Positions 33,880 through 42,300 of a DNA stretch of 64,000 bases are shown here, one piece after another. This DNA comes from JAZDPK01 sp043797615 (GTDB lineage: Bacteria; Patescibacteriota; Patescibacteriia; UBA11705; JABHMO01), in NCBI GenBank assembly GCA_043797615.1, contig JAZDPK010000030.1, forward strand, positions 1-64,000, given 5' to 3'. The position numbers were made by a program, and so were the translations under genes. The notes beneath the pieces are model-generated. The model made no database searches. It saw nothing but the letters and a program-made list of their open reading frames with translations, and was not told the DNA's origin. Each line of letters begins with the position of its first letter. Position 1 is the stretch's first letter.

Positions 33880-34425
33880 ATGAAAATAAGCAAGGGACAA
33901 CATCGAATCGTTTTAATTTTTGACCAATTCGTTCTCAAGTTTCCCATATTTTATCCAATAAAAGCGTTGAAAAACTTCTTGCACTTTTCCAGAATCTCAA
34001 GCGTTAAAAAATGCTTAAGCTGGGATTCGAATGTATATTGTTCTCCGAGAAGATTACTGTTTAGAGTCTTAATCGAAAACTGGTATGAATTCTATTTTTA
34101 TCAACGAACCCGCCTGCCGATATTGATGCCGACTTATTTTTCATTGTTCGGGTTTGCCAATTTGCAAAAACGCGGACAACCATTGGTTTTGAAGGAACGC
34201 TCGATACTATTCAATCAGCTGTACGATTTCACCAATTCTGAAGTTTTCGTATCGTCTCATACGTTCGAGAATCCAAAAAATTTCAGTGTCGAAGACGGCA
34301 AACTTATGATAATCGATTATGGCGACAAACGAATCCACTGCGTGCTGATAAAATACGGCGATAAAATCCACAATGAATTCGATTTAAACTACGTTCGGCT
34401 GAAAAAGAACAAGGATCTTCCGTAA
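33880..34425 (+). CDS. Hypothetical protein with faint kinase-like features
   Basis: A 181-residue basic, aromatic-rich protein. RIVLIFDQFVLKFPI could be two N-lobe strands with a lysine, ENWYEFYFYQ a following Glu helix, and NPKNFSVEDGKLMIIDYGDKR resembles the N-x-x-x...iiDfGd magnesium loop of kinase-like phosphotransferases. The protein is too short for a full kinase, so this is only a hint. SD AAGGAG sits before ATG 33880. It lies alone on the plus strand inside the minus-strand mreD-mrdA cluster, with its own promoter, terminator and flanking inverted repeats. Confidence 0.6.
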   Translation: MKISKGQHRIVLIFDQFVLKFPIFYPIKALKNFLHFSRISSVKKCLSWDSNVYCSPRRLLFRVLIENWYEFYFYQRTRLPILMPTYFSLFGFANLQKRGQPLVLKERSILFNQLYDFTNSEVFVSSHTFENPKNFSVEDGKLMIIDYGDKRIHCVLIKYGDKIHNEFDLNYVRLKKNKDLP

Positions 34426-34429
34426 CACT

Positions 34430-34460
34430 CGGGACAGCGAAAAATCGTTGTCCCGTTTTA
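34430..34460 (+). terminator. Terminator of the 33880 gene
   Basis: CGGGACA / TGTCCCG with inner CGA/TCG, then TTTTATTTTT. Confidence 0.9.
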
Positions 34461-34522
34461 TTTTTATTTAAATTTTAAGTTTTAAATTTATTTTGAATTT
34501 TGAGCTTTGAATTTTGTGCTTC
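34456..34522. repeat. Right flank of the inverted repeat pair
   Basis: AAATTTTAAGTTTTAAATTT, then TTTTGAATTTTGAGCTTTG and AATTTTGTGCTTC, the approximate reverse complement of 33692-33805 without its GC hairpin. Confidence 0.65.
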
Positions 34523-34524
34523 TT

Positions 34525-35064
34525 TTATCTGCTCGTATCAATAAACACTGCCTTGAATCTGCGGCTCGTCAAATGAAAAACGATGAATATCGCGATCATT
34601 AAAATAAGATTGAGCAAAAGCTGCCAGCCGATATTCTGGACAAACGCATTGAGCGCGTTTTTGACCGAAAGCCAGTCTTTTGTCAGCCAGAAATGCTCCG
34701 CCGCCGACCAACTGGCGATGACAACGCCATAAACGACGGTGCCTGCGGCCGTCAATCCGATCAGCGCGTAAAAGGATTTGTTCGTCAGCAGCTTTTCGGC
34801 GATCTCATCCACCAGGCAGAGCACGAACACGAGCGCGAAAAGGATTACGCCGAAATGAAGCGCCGAATAAACATCAAGCGTCAGTCCGAGAATAAATCCA
34901 TAAACCAGGGCCACCCGAAATTTATAGACGACGGCGATGAAAACCAGCGCGACGAGTATCAAATTCAAGTCGCCGGCAATACCCGTCCTCGGCGAAACAA
35001 CGGCCAGCTGTCCGGCGAGCAGCGCCAGCATGATCGCCGCGTGCTTAATTATTGATTTCAGCAT
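34525..35064 (-). CDS. mreD: Rod shape-determining protein MreD
   Basis: A 179-residue membrane protein with about five hydrophobic helices and the family-like FILGLTLDVYSALHFGVILFALV segment. It is the third elongasome scaffold component and links MreC to the membrane complex. ATG 35064 (MLKSIIKHAAIML) is chosen, which overlaps the mreC 3' end by 20 bp and implies translational coupling. Confidence 0.88.
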   Translation of the reverse strand: MLKSIIKHAAIMLALLAGQLAVVSPRTGIAGDLNLILVALVFIAVVYKFRVALVYGFILGLTLDVYSALHFGVILFALVFVLCLVDEIAEKLLTNKSFYALIGLTAAGTVVYGVVIASWSAAEHFWLTKDWLSVKNALNAFVQNIGWQLLLNLILMIAIFIVFHLTSRRFKAVFIDTSR

Positions 35065-35872
35065 TTTTATAGTATTTAATGATGTTAACCAAAAATAATT
35101 TCTGCGGATCAAACAGCATTTTTATCGACGCTTCCTGAAACAGCTCTTCGGGCGCGCTCCGCACGCTTTCAACCTGGCCGATGATGAGATTCGGCGGCAC
35201 GCTGTTTTCCAGGCCGGAACTGACAATCAGGTCGTTCTCGCTTATCTGCTCGGCGCGCGGTATCAGCCGCATTTTCAATCCAAGGCCGAATTCGCCTTCG
35301 ACCACGCCGGATGTTTTCGCCTCATTCTTGATTTTGGCCGCCACTTTGGACGCGTCATCGTTGATAAGCAGGACGATCGAATAATTTTTTTCGACTTTCA
35401 GGATTTTCCCGATCAAGACGCCGCTGTCCGCGAGAACGGCGTATCCCTGGGCCACGCCCCGGCTCCAACCTTTGTCCAGAATGAGCGCATTCTGCGCCGC
35501 GTCCGCACTTTTACCGATCACCCGCGCAATTTCATATTCGTATTTCGCGCTTTCAAGAAAATGCAGCTGTTGCCGCAGGAAATCGTTTTCCTCTTTTTCC
35601 GTCAAGTAGAGATTTTTTTCCTTGAGCAGGGTCATCAGCTGGTCCTTCAAAACTTTGTTTTCCTTGAGCAATTCACCTCGGCTTTGCAATGCCAGATAAT
35701 TTTCGCCAATCTTGTTCGACAATCCGTACACCGCGCCGAGCACCGGGCGAGTGACGCAAACAACAACGTTTTCAATAACTCCGAGCGCGCCGATATAATG
35801 CAAAAAAAACAGCAGGGCGATTATTACGACTGCTATTATGGTTAGCTTGGAAGTGCGATTGAACAGAATCAT
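35045..35872 (-). CDS. mreC: Rod shape-determining protein MreC
   Basis: A 275-residue bitopic protein: one N-terminal helix (LTIIAVVIIALLFFLHYIGAL), a coiled coil (about 60-100) and a periplasmic double beta-barrel (ARVIGKSADAAQNALILDKGWSRGVAQGYAVLADSGVLIGKI), which matches MreC. It bridges cytoplasmic MreB and the periplasmic synthases. Length is normal. Confidence 0.94.
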   Translation of the reverse strand: MILFNRTSKLTIIAVVIIALLFFLHYIGALGVIENVVVCVTRPVLGAVYGLSNKIGENYLALQSRGELLKENKVLKDQLMTLLKEKNLYLTEKEENDFLRQQLHFLESAKYEYEIARVIGKSADAAQNALILDKGWSRGVAQGYAVLADSGVLIGKILKVEKNYSIVLLINDDASKVAAKIKNEAKTSGVVEGEFGLGLKMRLIPRAEQISENDLIVSSGLENSVPPNLIIGQVESVRSAPEELFQEASIKMLFDPQKLFLVNIIKYYKNAEINN

Positions 35873-35879
35873 AATGAAA

Positions 35880-36025
35880 TTAACCTAATTATTCTAATTC
35901 ACCTAATTAACCTAAATCAATCCCAATACTTAATTTCCTAATCATAAATAATTTTGGAAATTTTATTTTTGTATTTTTTTCATTATTTAAAATAATTAGA
36001 ACAATTAGATTAATTAGAATAATTT
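35880..36025. repeat. Word-reiteration inverted repeat between mreC and mreB
   Basis: The word CTAATTA / CCTAATT is repeated on the left (ATTATTCTAATTCACC) and its complement on the right (AATTAGAACAATTAGA). No ORF. Confidence 0.75.
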
Positions 36026-36028
36026 GTT

Positions 36029-37084
36029 TTATCTCACCATCTTCTCTTCGTTCGCCGACGGCAAGAGCACGTCGCTCAGCAATTTTTCATCGTCCAATAG
36101 CAAATTTATGCCGCGAATGGTGCAGGTGGTCGGATCGTCAGCGATGCGGACCGGAATTTCCGTTTCCTTTGAAATTATCTTGTCGATGCCGCGGAGCAAG
36201 GCGCCCCCGCCGGTCAGGAGTATTCCCCTTTCGTAAATGTCGGCCACGAGTTCAGGCGGCGTCAGCTCAAGCACGCTTTTTACCGCATCGATGATCGCGC
36301 CGATCGAAACGGCGATCGCCTCGCGCACTTGATAGTCGGTGATGATGATTTCGCGGGGAAGGCCGCTGACCAGGTCTCGGCCGCGCATTTCAACGGACAT
36401 TGCTTCGGCCAGAGCGAAAGCCGAGCCGATTTTGATTTTTATGCTGTCCGCGATTTTTTCGCCAATCATCAAATTGAAATGGTCGCGGGCGTATTGAACG
36501 ATATTTTTATTCAGCTCGTCGCCGGCCACTTTAAGCGATTTCCAGAGCACGACGCCGTGCAGGGAAATAACGGCGATTTCCGTCTTGCCGCCGCCGAGAT
36601 TAATGATCATACTGCCGGACGCGTCCTGCACCGGCAAACGGCTGCCGATGGCCGAGGCCATGATTTCTTCAACAAGATAAACGCTGCCCGCGCCAGCGCC
36701 GAGCGCCGCGTCTTCCACCGCCTTCCTCTCCACTTCCGTTACGTCGAGCGGAATGCCGATGACCACAGCCGGCCGGGCGGTGAAATTGAAATTCTCTTGG
36801 AATATTTTGTCGAAAAAATATTTAAGCATCTTTTCCGTCACTTCAAAATCGGAAATCACGCCTTTAACCAAAGGATAGGCAATCGTAATGTATTGCGGGT
36901 TTTTTCCCACCATTTTCTGCGCGTCCTCGCCCACGGCGATGATCTGATCCAGGCGATTGTTGACCGCCACGACCGACGGCTCCTGAATCACAATGCCCTT
37001 GTCCTGCAGGCAGATGATCGTATGCTTGGTGCCGAGGTCGATGCCGATTTTTTTTGAGAATCTGCTTAAGAATTTTCTTAGCAT
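36029..37084 (-). CDS. mreB: Rod shape-determining protein MreB
   Basis: A 351-residue actin-like ATPase. Phosphate 1 (GIDLGTKHTIIC), phosphate 2 (INLGGGKTEIAVI), the adenosine motif (LLTGGGALLRGI) and PTAVV-like strands are present. INLGGGKTE replaces the usual D-I-G-G-G-T-T-E with an Asn. It polymerises under the membrane to steer side-wall synthesis. Its start overlaps the proS stop by 7 bp. Confidence 0.95.
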   Translation of the reverse strand: MLRKFLSRFSKKIGIDLGTKHTIICLQDKGIVIQEPSVVAVNNRLDQIIAVGEDAQKMVGKNPQYITIAYPLVKGVISDFEVTEKMLKYFFDKIFQENFNFTARPAVVIGIPLDVTEVERKAVEDAALGAGAGSVYLVEEIMASAIGSRLPVQDASGSMIINLGGGKTEIAVISLHGVVLWKSLKVAGDELNKNIVQYARDHFNLMIGEKIADSIKIKIGSAFALAEAMSVEMRGRDLVSGLPREIIITDYQVREAIAVSIGAIIDAVKSVLELTPPELVADIYERGILLTGGGALLRGIDKIISKETEIPVRIADDPTTCTIRGINLLLDDEKLLSDVLLPSANEEKMVR

Positions 37085-38325
37085 ACCTTAGGCGGCGCAA
37101 TGAACTGCGCCGTTAGCTCGTTAGTATCGATCATTATGATTTTATCTTCTGCGCGATATTTTATTTCCGCCTGATTTTTCGCCAAAGTTTTCTCGCTGAC
37201 GACGATCCGGACGGGCAGGCCGATCAAATCGGCGTCGTTCAGCTTCACGCCGGCCGACTCTTCCCGGTCGTCGTATAAAACATCCACCCCGGCCGCAATC
37301 AATTCATCATAAATATTTTCCGCTTCTTTTTTCAGCTTAGCGTCTTTGCCGATAAATAGCAAATGAGCTTTAAACGGCGCGATTTCCGTTGGCCAGACAA
37401 TGCCTTTGTCGTCATGATGAATCTCCACGACCGCGCCCAGGACGCGGGACGGGCCGATGCCGTAACAGCCCATGAGCACCGCTTGTTCCTTGCCGCTTTC
37501 GTCGTTGTATTTCAAATCGAACGGCGTGGAATATTTAGCGTTCAATTTGAAAATATTGCCGACTTCGATCGCTCTATTGATCAAAAGAACGCTGCCGCAC
37601 TCGCCGCATTTGGCAAAATCATCGAGAATTTCCTTGTTCTTGTGCCAGCCGCATTTGGAGCAGGAATAAACTTCGTCCTCGCCGAAATCGGAAAACACCT
37701 GGAATTCATGCGAATATTTGGAAAACGTGCCGCCGGACGCTTCTGCCAACTTCGCGTCAAGGCCGCAACGTTCAAAAATTTTGAAGTAAGCCTGCTTCGC
37801 CTGTTCATAATAAGAGTCCAAATCCTTCTCGTCGCGGTGGAAGCTGTACAGATCTTTCATTGAAAATTCGCGGCCGCGCAAAAGACCGGACTTCGCTCTC
37901 GGCTCGTCGCGGAATTTGTCTTGAATCTGGAAAACGGCGATCGGCAGATCCTTGTACGAACTGATGAATTTTTTAAGGAGCGGCGTCACCACTTCCTCGT
38001 GCGTTGCGCCGAGCCCGTATTCCTTGCCGCTTGAACTTTTCAGTTTGAACAAAACGTCCAATCCGGTCCACCGTTCGGTCGTTTCCCAATTTTCCTTAGG
38101 AACAAGAGCCGGCATGAGGATTTCCTGTCCGCCGATGGCCGTTATCTCTTCGCGGATTATATTTTTTATTTTATTCAGCACTTTTAAACCGAGCGGAAGA
38201 TAAGTGTAAACGCCGGACGTCAGCTTGTCGATGAAGCCGGCGCGGCCGAGCAGGCGCGAATTCACGCTTATTTCGTCTTTTGAAACATTCTTCGAAGTTT
38301 TGGCGAACAATTGGGATTGGCGCAT
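37078..38325 (-). CDS. proS: Prolyl-tRNA synthetase without editing insert
   Basis: A 415-residue class II ProRS. Motif 1 (VLNKIKNIIREEI), motif 2 (FRDEPRAKSGLLRGREFSMKDLYSFH) and motif 3 (MGCYGIGPSRVLGAVVEIHHDDKGIVWP) are present. The long INS editing domain of typical bacterial ProRS (about 570 residues) is missing; in its place is a short cysteine-bearing segment (CSKCGWHKN...CGECGS) that looks like a zinc ribbon. ATG 38325 gives MRQSQLFAKT; the 5' extension would overlap the upstream membrane gene. Confidence 0.94.
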   Translation of the reverse strand: MRQSQLFAKTSKNVSKDEISVNSRLLGRAGFIDKLTSGVYTYLPLGLKVLNKIKNIIREEITAIGGQEILMPALVPKENWETTERWTGLDVLFKLKSSSGKEYGLGATHEEVVTPLLKKFISSYKDLPIAVFQIQDKFRDEPRAKSGLLRGREFSMKDLYSFHRDEKDLDSYYEQAKQAYFKIFERCGLDAKLAEASGGTFSKYSHEFQVFSDFGEDEVYSCSKCGWHKNKEILDDFAKCGECGSVLLINRAIEVGNIFKLNAKYSTPFDLKYNDESGKEQAVLMGCYGIGPSRVLGAVVEIHHDDKGIVWPTEIAPFKAHLLFIGKDAKLKKEAENIYDELIAAGVDVLYDDREESAGVKLNDADLIGLPVRIVVSEKTLAKNQAEIKYRAEDKIIMIDTNELTAQFIAPPKVC

Positions 38326-38329
38326 AATT

Positions 38330-38713
38330 TTATCGGTTAAATTTTTTATATGAAATGAAGAAAAGCTCGACAAAGCCGGCGGCTAGGACGATAATGATGA
38401 AATTCCACCAAGTAAGCGCGCGCATGCTCTGCAGAATGAGCGCGATGATCATGAGGACGCCGAGCAGAATCCCCTGCCGCGACGCGCTTTGCACGTGCTT
38501 TTGCGGCACGTCTTCCGGATAAAGCCGGCAGCGCAGAAGCGAACCAACGATGGAAAATGCGCCGGCCAAAAACAGGCCGAAGCACAGATAAAAAAGGATT
38601 ATCGCCAGCCAGCTGCCCGGAGCCGGATTCATTGAAAAAACAACAAACAGCCAGGCGACGAGGCACAAGCCGGTGCAAACGCCCAGAATGATTAAATATC
38701 TTAATAAAGACAT
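38330..38713 (-). CDS. Small membrane protein, 127 aa
   Basis: Not recognised. Four hydrophobic helices (YLIILGVCTGLCLVAWLFVVF, WLAIILFYLCFGLFLAGAF, ILLGVLMIIALILQSM, WWNFIIIVLAAGFVELFFI) with a short charged loop in the middle. It ends 4 bp before the proS start and is probably co-transcribed with it. Confidence 0.72.
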   Translation of the reverse strand: MSLLRYLIILGVCTGLCLVAWLFVVFSMNPAPGSWLAIILFYLCFGLFLAGAFSIVGSLLRCRLYPEDVPQKHVQSASRQGILLGVLMIIALILQSMRALTWWNFIIIVLAAGFVELFFISYKKFNR

Positions 38714-38731
38714 ATTTACTTAGGAATAGTA

Positions 38732-38754
38732 CGGACAGAACACTGTTCTGTCCG
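38732..38754. promoter_or_regulatory. 23-bp palindrome upstream of the 38330 gene
   Basis: CGGACAGAACA and TGTTCTGTCCG around one base. A second half-site word TGTCCGCTCA occurs at 38750 and again about 27 bp later. It could be an operator for the proS/mre transcript. Confidence 0.5.
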
Positions 38755-38800
38755 CTCATCGGAATGAAACGATAAACCTGTCCGCTCAATCAATATAATA

Positions 38801-39121
38801 TCATAAATCTTCCTTCAATTCAATTCCTTTTTGCACAATTTTTATCTTCTTCACGGGCTTGGCGCTGAATTTAGCGTTTATCGCTTGGGTCAGGCGCATT
38901 TGCTTGAATTTCAGCTCCTGGGCCATAATCGAATTGGCGCAGCCGAACGTTAAAACGCCGCTTTTCAAATGCAGGGCTTTGGCCAGCTCTTTGGCCTTGT
39001 TTCCCCAGAATTCAACGATCTTTTCGTTGGCAAACTCAACCACCATCGCGGCCTGCACCTGGCGGCCGAGAACGGATTTTTTTTGAAATGAAGTAGTTAT
39101 TAAGCTGGAAAGTTTGTCCAT
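38801..39121 (-). CDS. DUF721 / DciA-like protein
   Basis: A 106-residue protein with the DUF721 shape: a helical start, then GVLTFGCANSIMAQELKFKQMRLTQAINAKF, which matches the l-x-v-x-v-x-s-x-x-w-a-q-E-L-x-x-x-x-x-x-l-l-x-x-l-n core. DciA loads the replicative helicase in bacteria lacking DnaC. Here it is the short form without a C-terminal extension. Confidence 0.8.
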   Translation of the reverse strand: MDKLSSLITTSFQKKSVLGRQVQAAMVVEFANEKIVEFWGNKAKELAKALHLKSGVLTFGCANSIMAQELKFKQMRLTQAINAKFSAKPVKKIKIVQKGIELKEDL

Positions 39122-39149
39122 ATTGACTTCATTAGATCTGCGGTTTTTT

Positions 39150-39300
39150 TATTTGCGAGTCCGTGTCAAGCAGATTAAATATTTTTCATTAGGACACGAA
39201 GCAATCTTGGATGCAATCTTGATAAATATCTAAGAAATTATCCAAGATTGCGTCGCTCCGGAAATCCTCAGCTCGCAAATAAAATGATCTTTTTTAGTGA
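39150..39300. other. Structured intergenic region
   Basis: Nested complementary arms: TTTGCGAG/CTCGCAAA outside, CGTGTC/GACACG, and GCAATCTTGGAT/ATCCAAGATTGC inside. No ORF and no clear U tract. It could be an RNA element or repeat between the helicase gene and dciA. Confidence 0.5.
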
Positions 39301-39356
39301 GTGCCTTAATAATCTTCTTTAGCCGTCTTTATCCCCTTTTCTTTTCTTTTCCTTTC

Positions 39357-42300
39357 CTAAATTTTTTTGTATTCGCAGATATCCTTGTACCCGCAGTACT
39401 GGCACACGAACTGGCTCGGGCATGGCGCGAAATTCTGTTTTTTTATTTGTTCGATATTTTCAAGGAAGCGTTCTTTCAATTTTATCTTGTCGTTTTCCTT
39501 CGCGATAAACGGCACGAATTTGTTTTCGTCGAGATAATAATATTTCAAGCTGGCCACCGGCAATTTCAGAACTTCTTCCGCCGCGATTTGGTAAAAAACC
39601 AGCTGGCGCCGATCGTCGGTCGATAATTTTGATTCATCAGGCGCTTTGCCTGTTTTATAATCAATGATTTCGACTTTTCCGTTGTCAACGTCGTCGATGC
39701 GGTCGATCCGGCCGCTGAAATTGCAATCCCCTATCTTCATGTGAAAAGTCTGTTCTAAAAATTTAACCGCCGGCATTGTTTCGCGGAAAGTCTGATGGAA
39801 ATTTTTCAAATGCTCTTTGCCTTTTTTATAATAATCCTCTTTCTGCGCTTTATTTTCGTACCAATCGTCGGACCAGCATTCGTCATAAATTTTGTATAAA
39901 TTTTCAAGCGATAAAATTTCAATGTTCGGTTTTTGTTCTTTGGCGACGAACAAATCCGGCTGGACATTGCTCTGGGCGAGCGAACATTGCTCCAAGAATT
40001 TTTGCAAAGCGGCGTGAATAACGGATCCGAAGGTTAATTGCGGCCCGCCGAAAGTTTGGATTTTCAAAATGTTGGCGAACTTGTATTGCAACGGGCAGTT
40101 TTCGTACGTCCGCATCTGCGAAAAGCTGAAGCTCTTCGGCAATTCATAGTTGAATTCTTTTTCAACGCCTTTTCTTTCCGCGCTCTGCACGCCGTCGAAT
40201 ACGGTCTGATCTTTTTTAACGCACTTTTCATATTCTTCTTTTTTATAACCTAGTTCGGTTAAAAAACGCGATAGTTTCTTTTCTCTCGCTCCGCCGTAAT
40301 TGTCCGCGGATGAGAAATACAATCCGCGCTTCGCCCTTGTCATCGCCACGTAAAAAAGCCGGCGCTCTTCTTCCAGATGAAAATCTCCTTCCGGAATATT
40401 TTCCTTGATCAACGCGTCGGGAATGGAAATCGTTTCCGTCCTTTCATCGGTCGGAAACTTGCGGTCGACCAGATTCGGAATGAAAACATAAGGATATTCC
40501 AGCCCTTTGGCGCTATGGATGGTCATGATTTTTACTGTTTCCGGCCCGGTTTCAAGGTCGAAAATAAGCCTCCCGCTCTCGCCCGCTTCCTGCTCCAATT
40601 TGAACAGCTCCATTAAATCTTTCAGCCGCGGATCGTTCGCATTGGTTTCAAACTGCTGGATCTTTTTCAAAAACTGATTCAAATAGTCGATTTCCTCGCG
40701 CACTTCCCGCTCTTTCTTTTTCTGCACATGCGCCAGATAGCCGGAATTATACATGAAGCTGAGTAAAATTTCCGACGGCTTTTTCATTTTGGCGATGGCG
40801 CTGTCTTTCTCGATTTGAACAATGATTTTGTTCAAAGACGCCAGCGTTTCCGGCGTTATTCCCGGAATCGCCGCCGCTTGTTTCACCGCTTCGAACAGCG
40901 ACATCGTCTTTTCTTTAGCGTAATGCGCCAACTTGGCTGCTTGATCCGGCGCGATATGCAAAAATTCGAAATTCAAAACGCGGAACACGGCCGAACTCTC
41001 GTGATAATTGTCCAGCATTTTAAAGTAATTCAGAATATCCAGGACGATCGGCTTGTTGTAAAGGCCTTTCATCGCCAGAAATTGATAAGGAATATTCGCT
41101 TGCTCGAAAAGATTGATAAAGATGTTGGCGGTGTCGTTCGCGCGCACCAGAATGGCGAAATCGGACCAGAGCGCGTTGTTCCGCTTTTGCAATTCAATAA
41201 TTTTATCAACAACGAATCGGGCTTCGTCCTCGCCGGTCGCTTTGTGAATATGGCTGATGCAGCAATTTTCTTTTAAATTTGATTTTAATTTCTTGTCGAT
41301 GCCGAGCTTCGCTTCTAGGCGGTACGGATTGTTTTGGACGATGAATTTATACGCCAAATCCAGGATTTCCTGGCACGAACGGAAATTTTCCGTGAGCACC
41401 ACTTCTTTCGCTTCGGGAAAATCCTCCTTGAATTGCATGATGTTGCTGATCGACGCGCCGCGGAATTTGTAAATGGAATTATGGACCAAAATTCCGTTGG
41501 CAACGTAATTGTGAGTGCGGTCGACTTCCAAGTCGTAAACAAAAATAGTTTTCTCTTTTTCTTTTCTGTCGATAATTTGATCGTAAATTATTCCTTTTTT
41601 AGTCACAACGGGCAAAAACATGCCTTTCAACACATTGCTCGTCGGCATCACCAATGCCTTGTTGACATTTGATTTCGCTTTTCCCGCTTTAAGGTAATGT
41701 TCAATTATTCCGCCGGTTTCATTTTGAATCTTTTTTGCTATTTTGCCGAGGTATGGAAGGTCAGCGCTTGCGATGCGTAGCCGCTTGCCGGATTTTTTGG
41801 CGTCTTGCATGACAAATCCCATCTTTTTCAATTTATCTATCGTCGGTTTGTGGCTGGTTTCAAGCGACAGGCAATGCAAAACCTGCGGCGTTTGCAAAAA
41901 AATCCCTTTCGTGTGTTTCGAACGGTAATTGCGCTGGCATAATTCCAGATTAATCTTGATTCTGACTTTATCGCCTCGGTTCACGGCGTCAAGACAAAAT
42001 TGATGCGAATCAAGATCGATGTTAAAATCTTTTGCCAAACGGCGAACGCCTTCTTCAACGTTCAAATCCCGATACAGCTTTTCGCTCCATTTTCGTTTGG
42101 TCATTATGCCGTCTCTTTCTTGAAAGCAAACGGTCGGAATGCCGTATTTCAGAGACAACAATGTTTCCATATATCGCGCTTCTTCCTCGTTTTCGCATGA
42201 TTTTACGGCGACGATTTTATCGGCCGATCTTTCCAGTCTAAGCCGGACAGACAAATCATTGGTAATGCCGAGGCGCCAGCCCAATTCTTGCTTTTGCATC

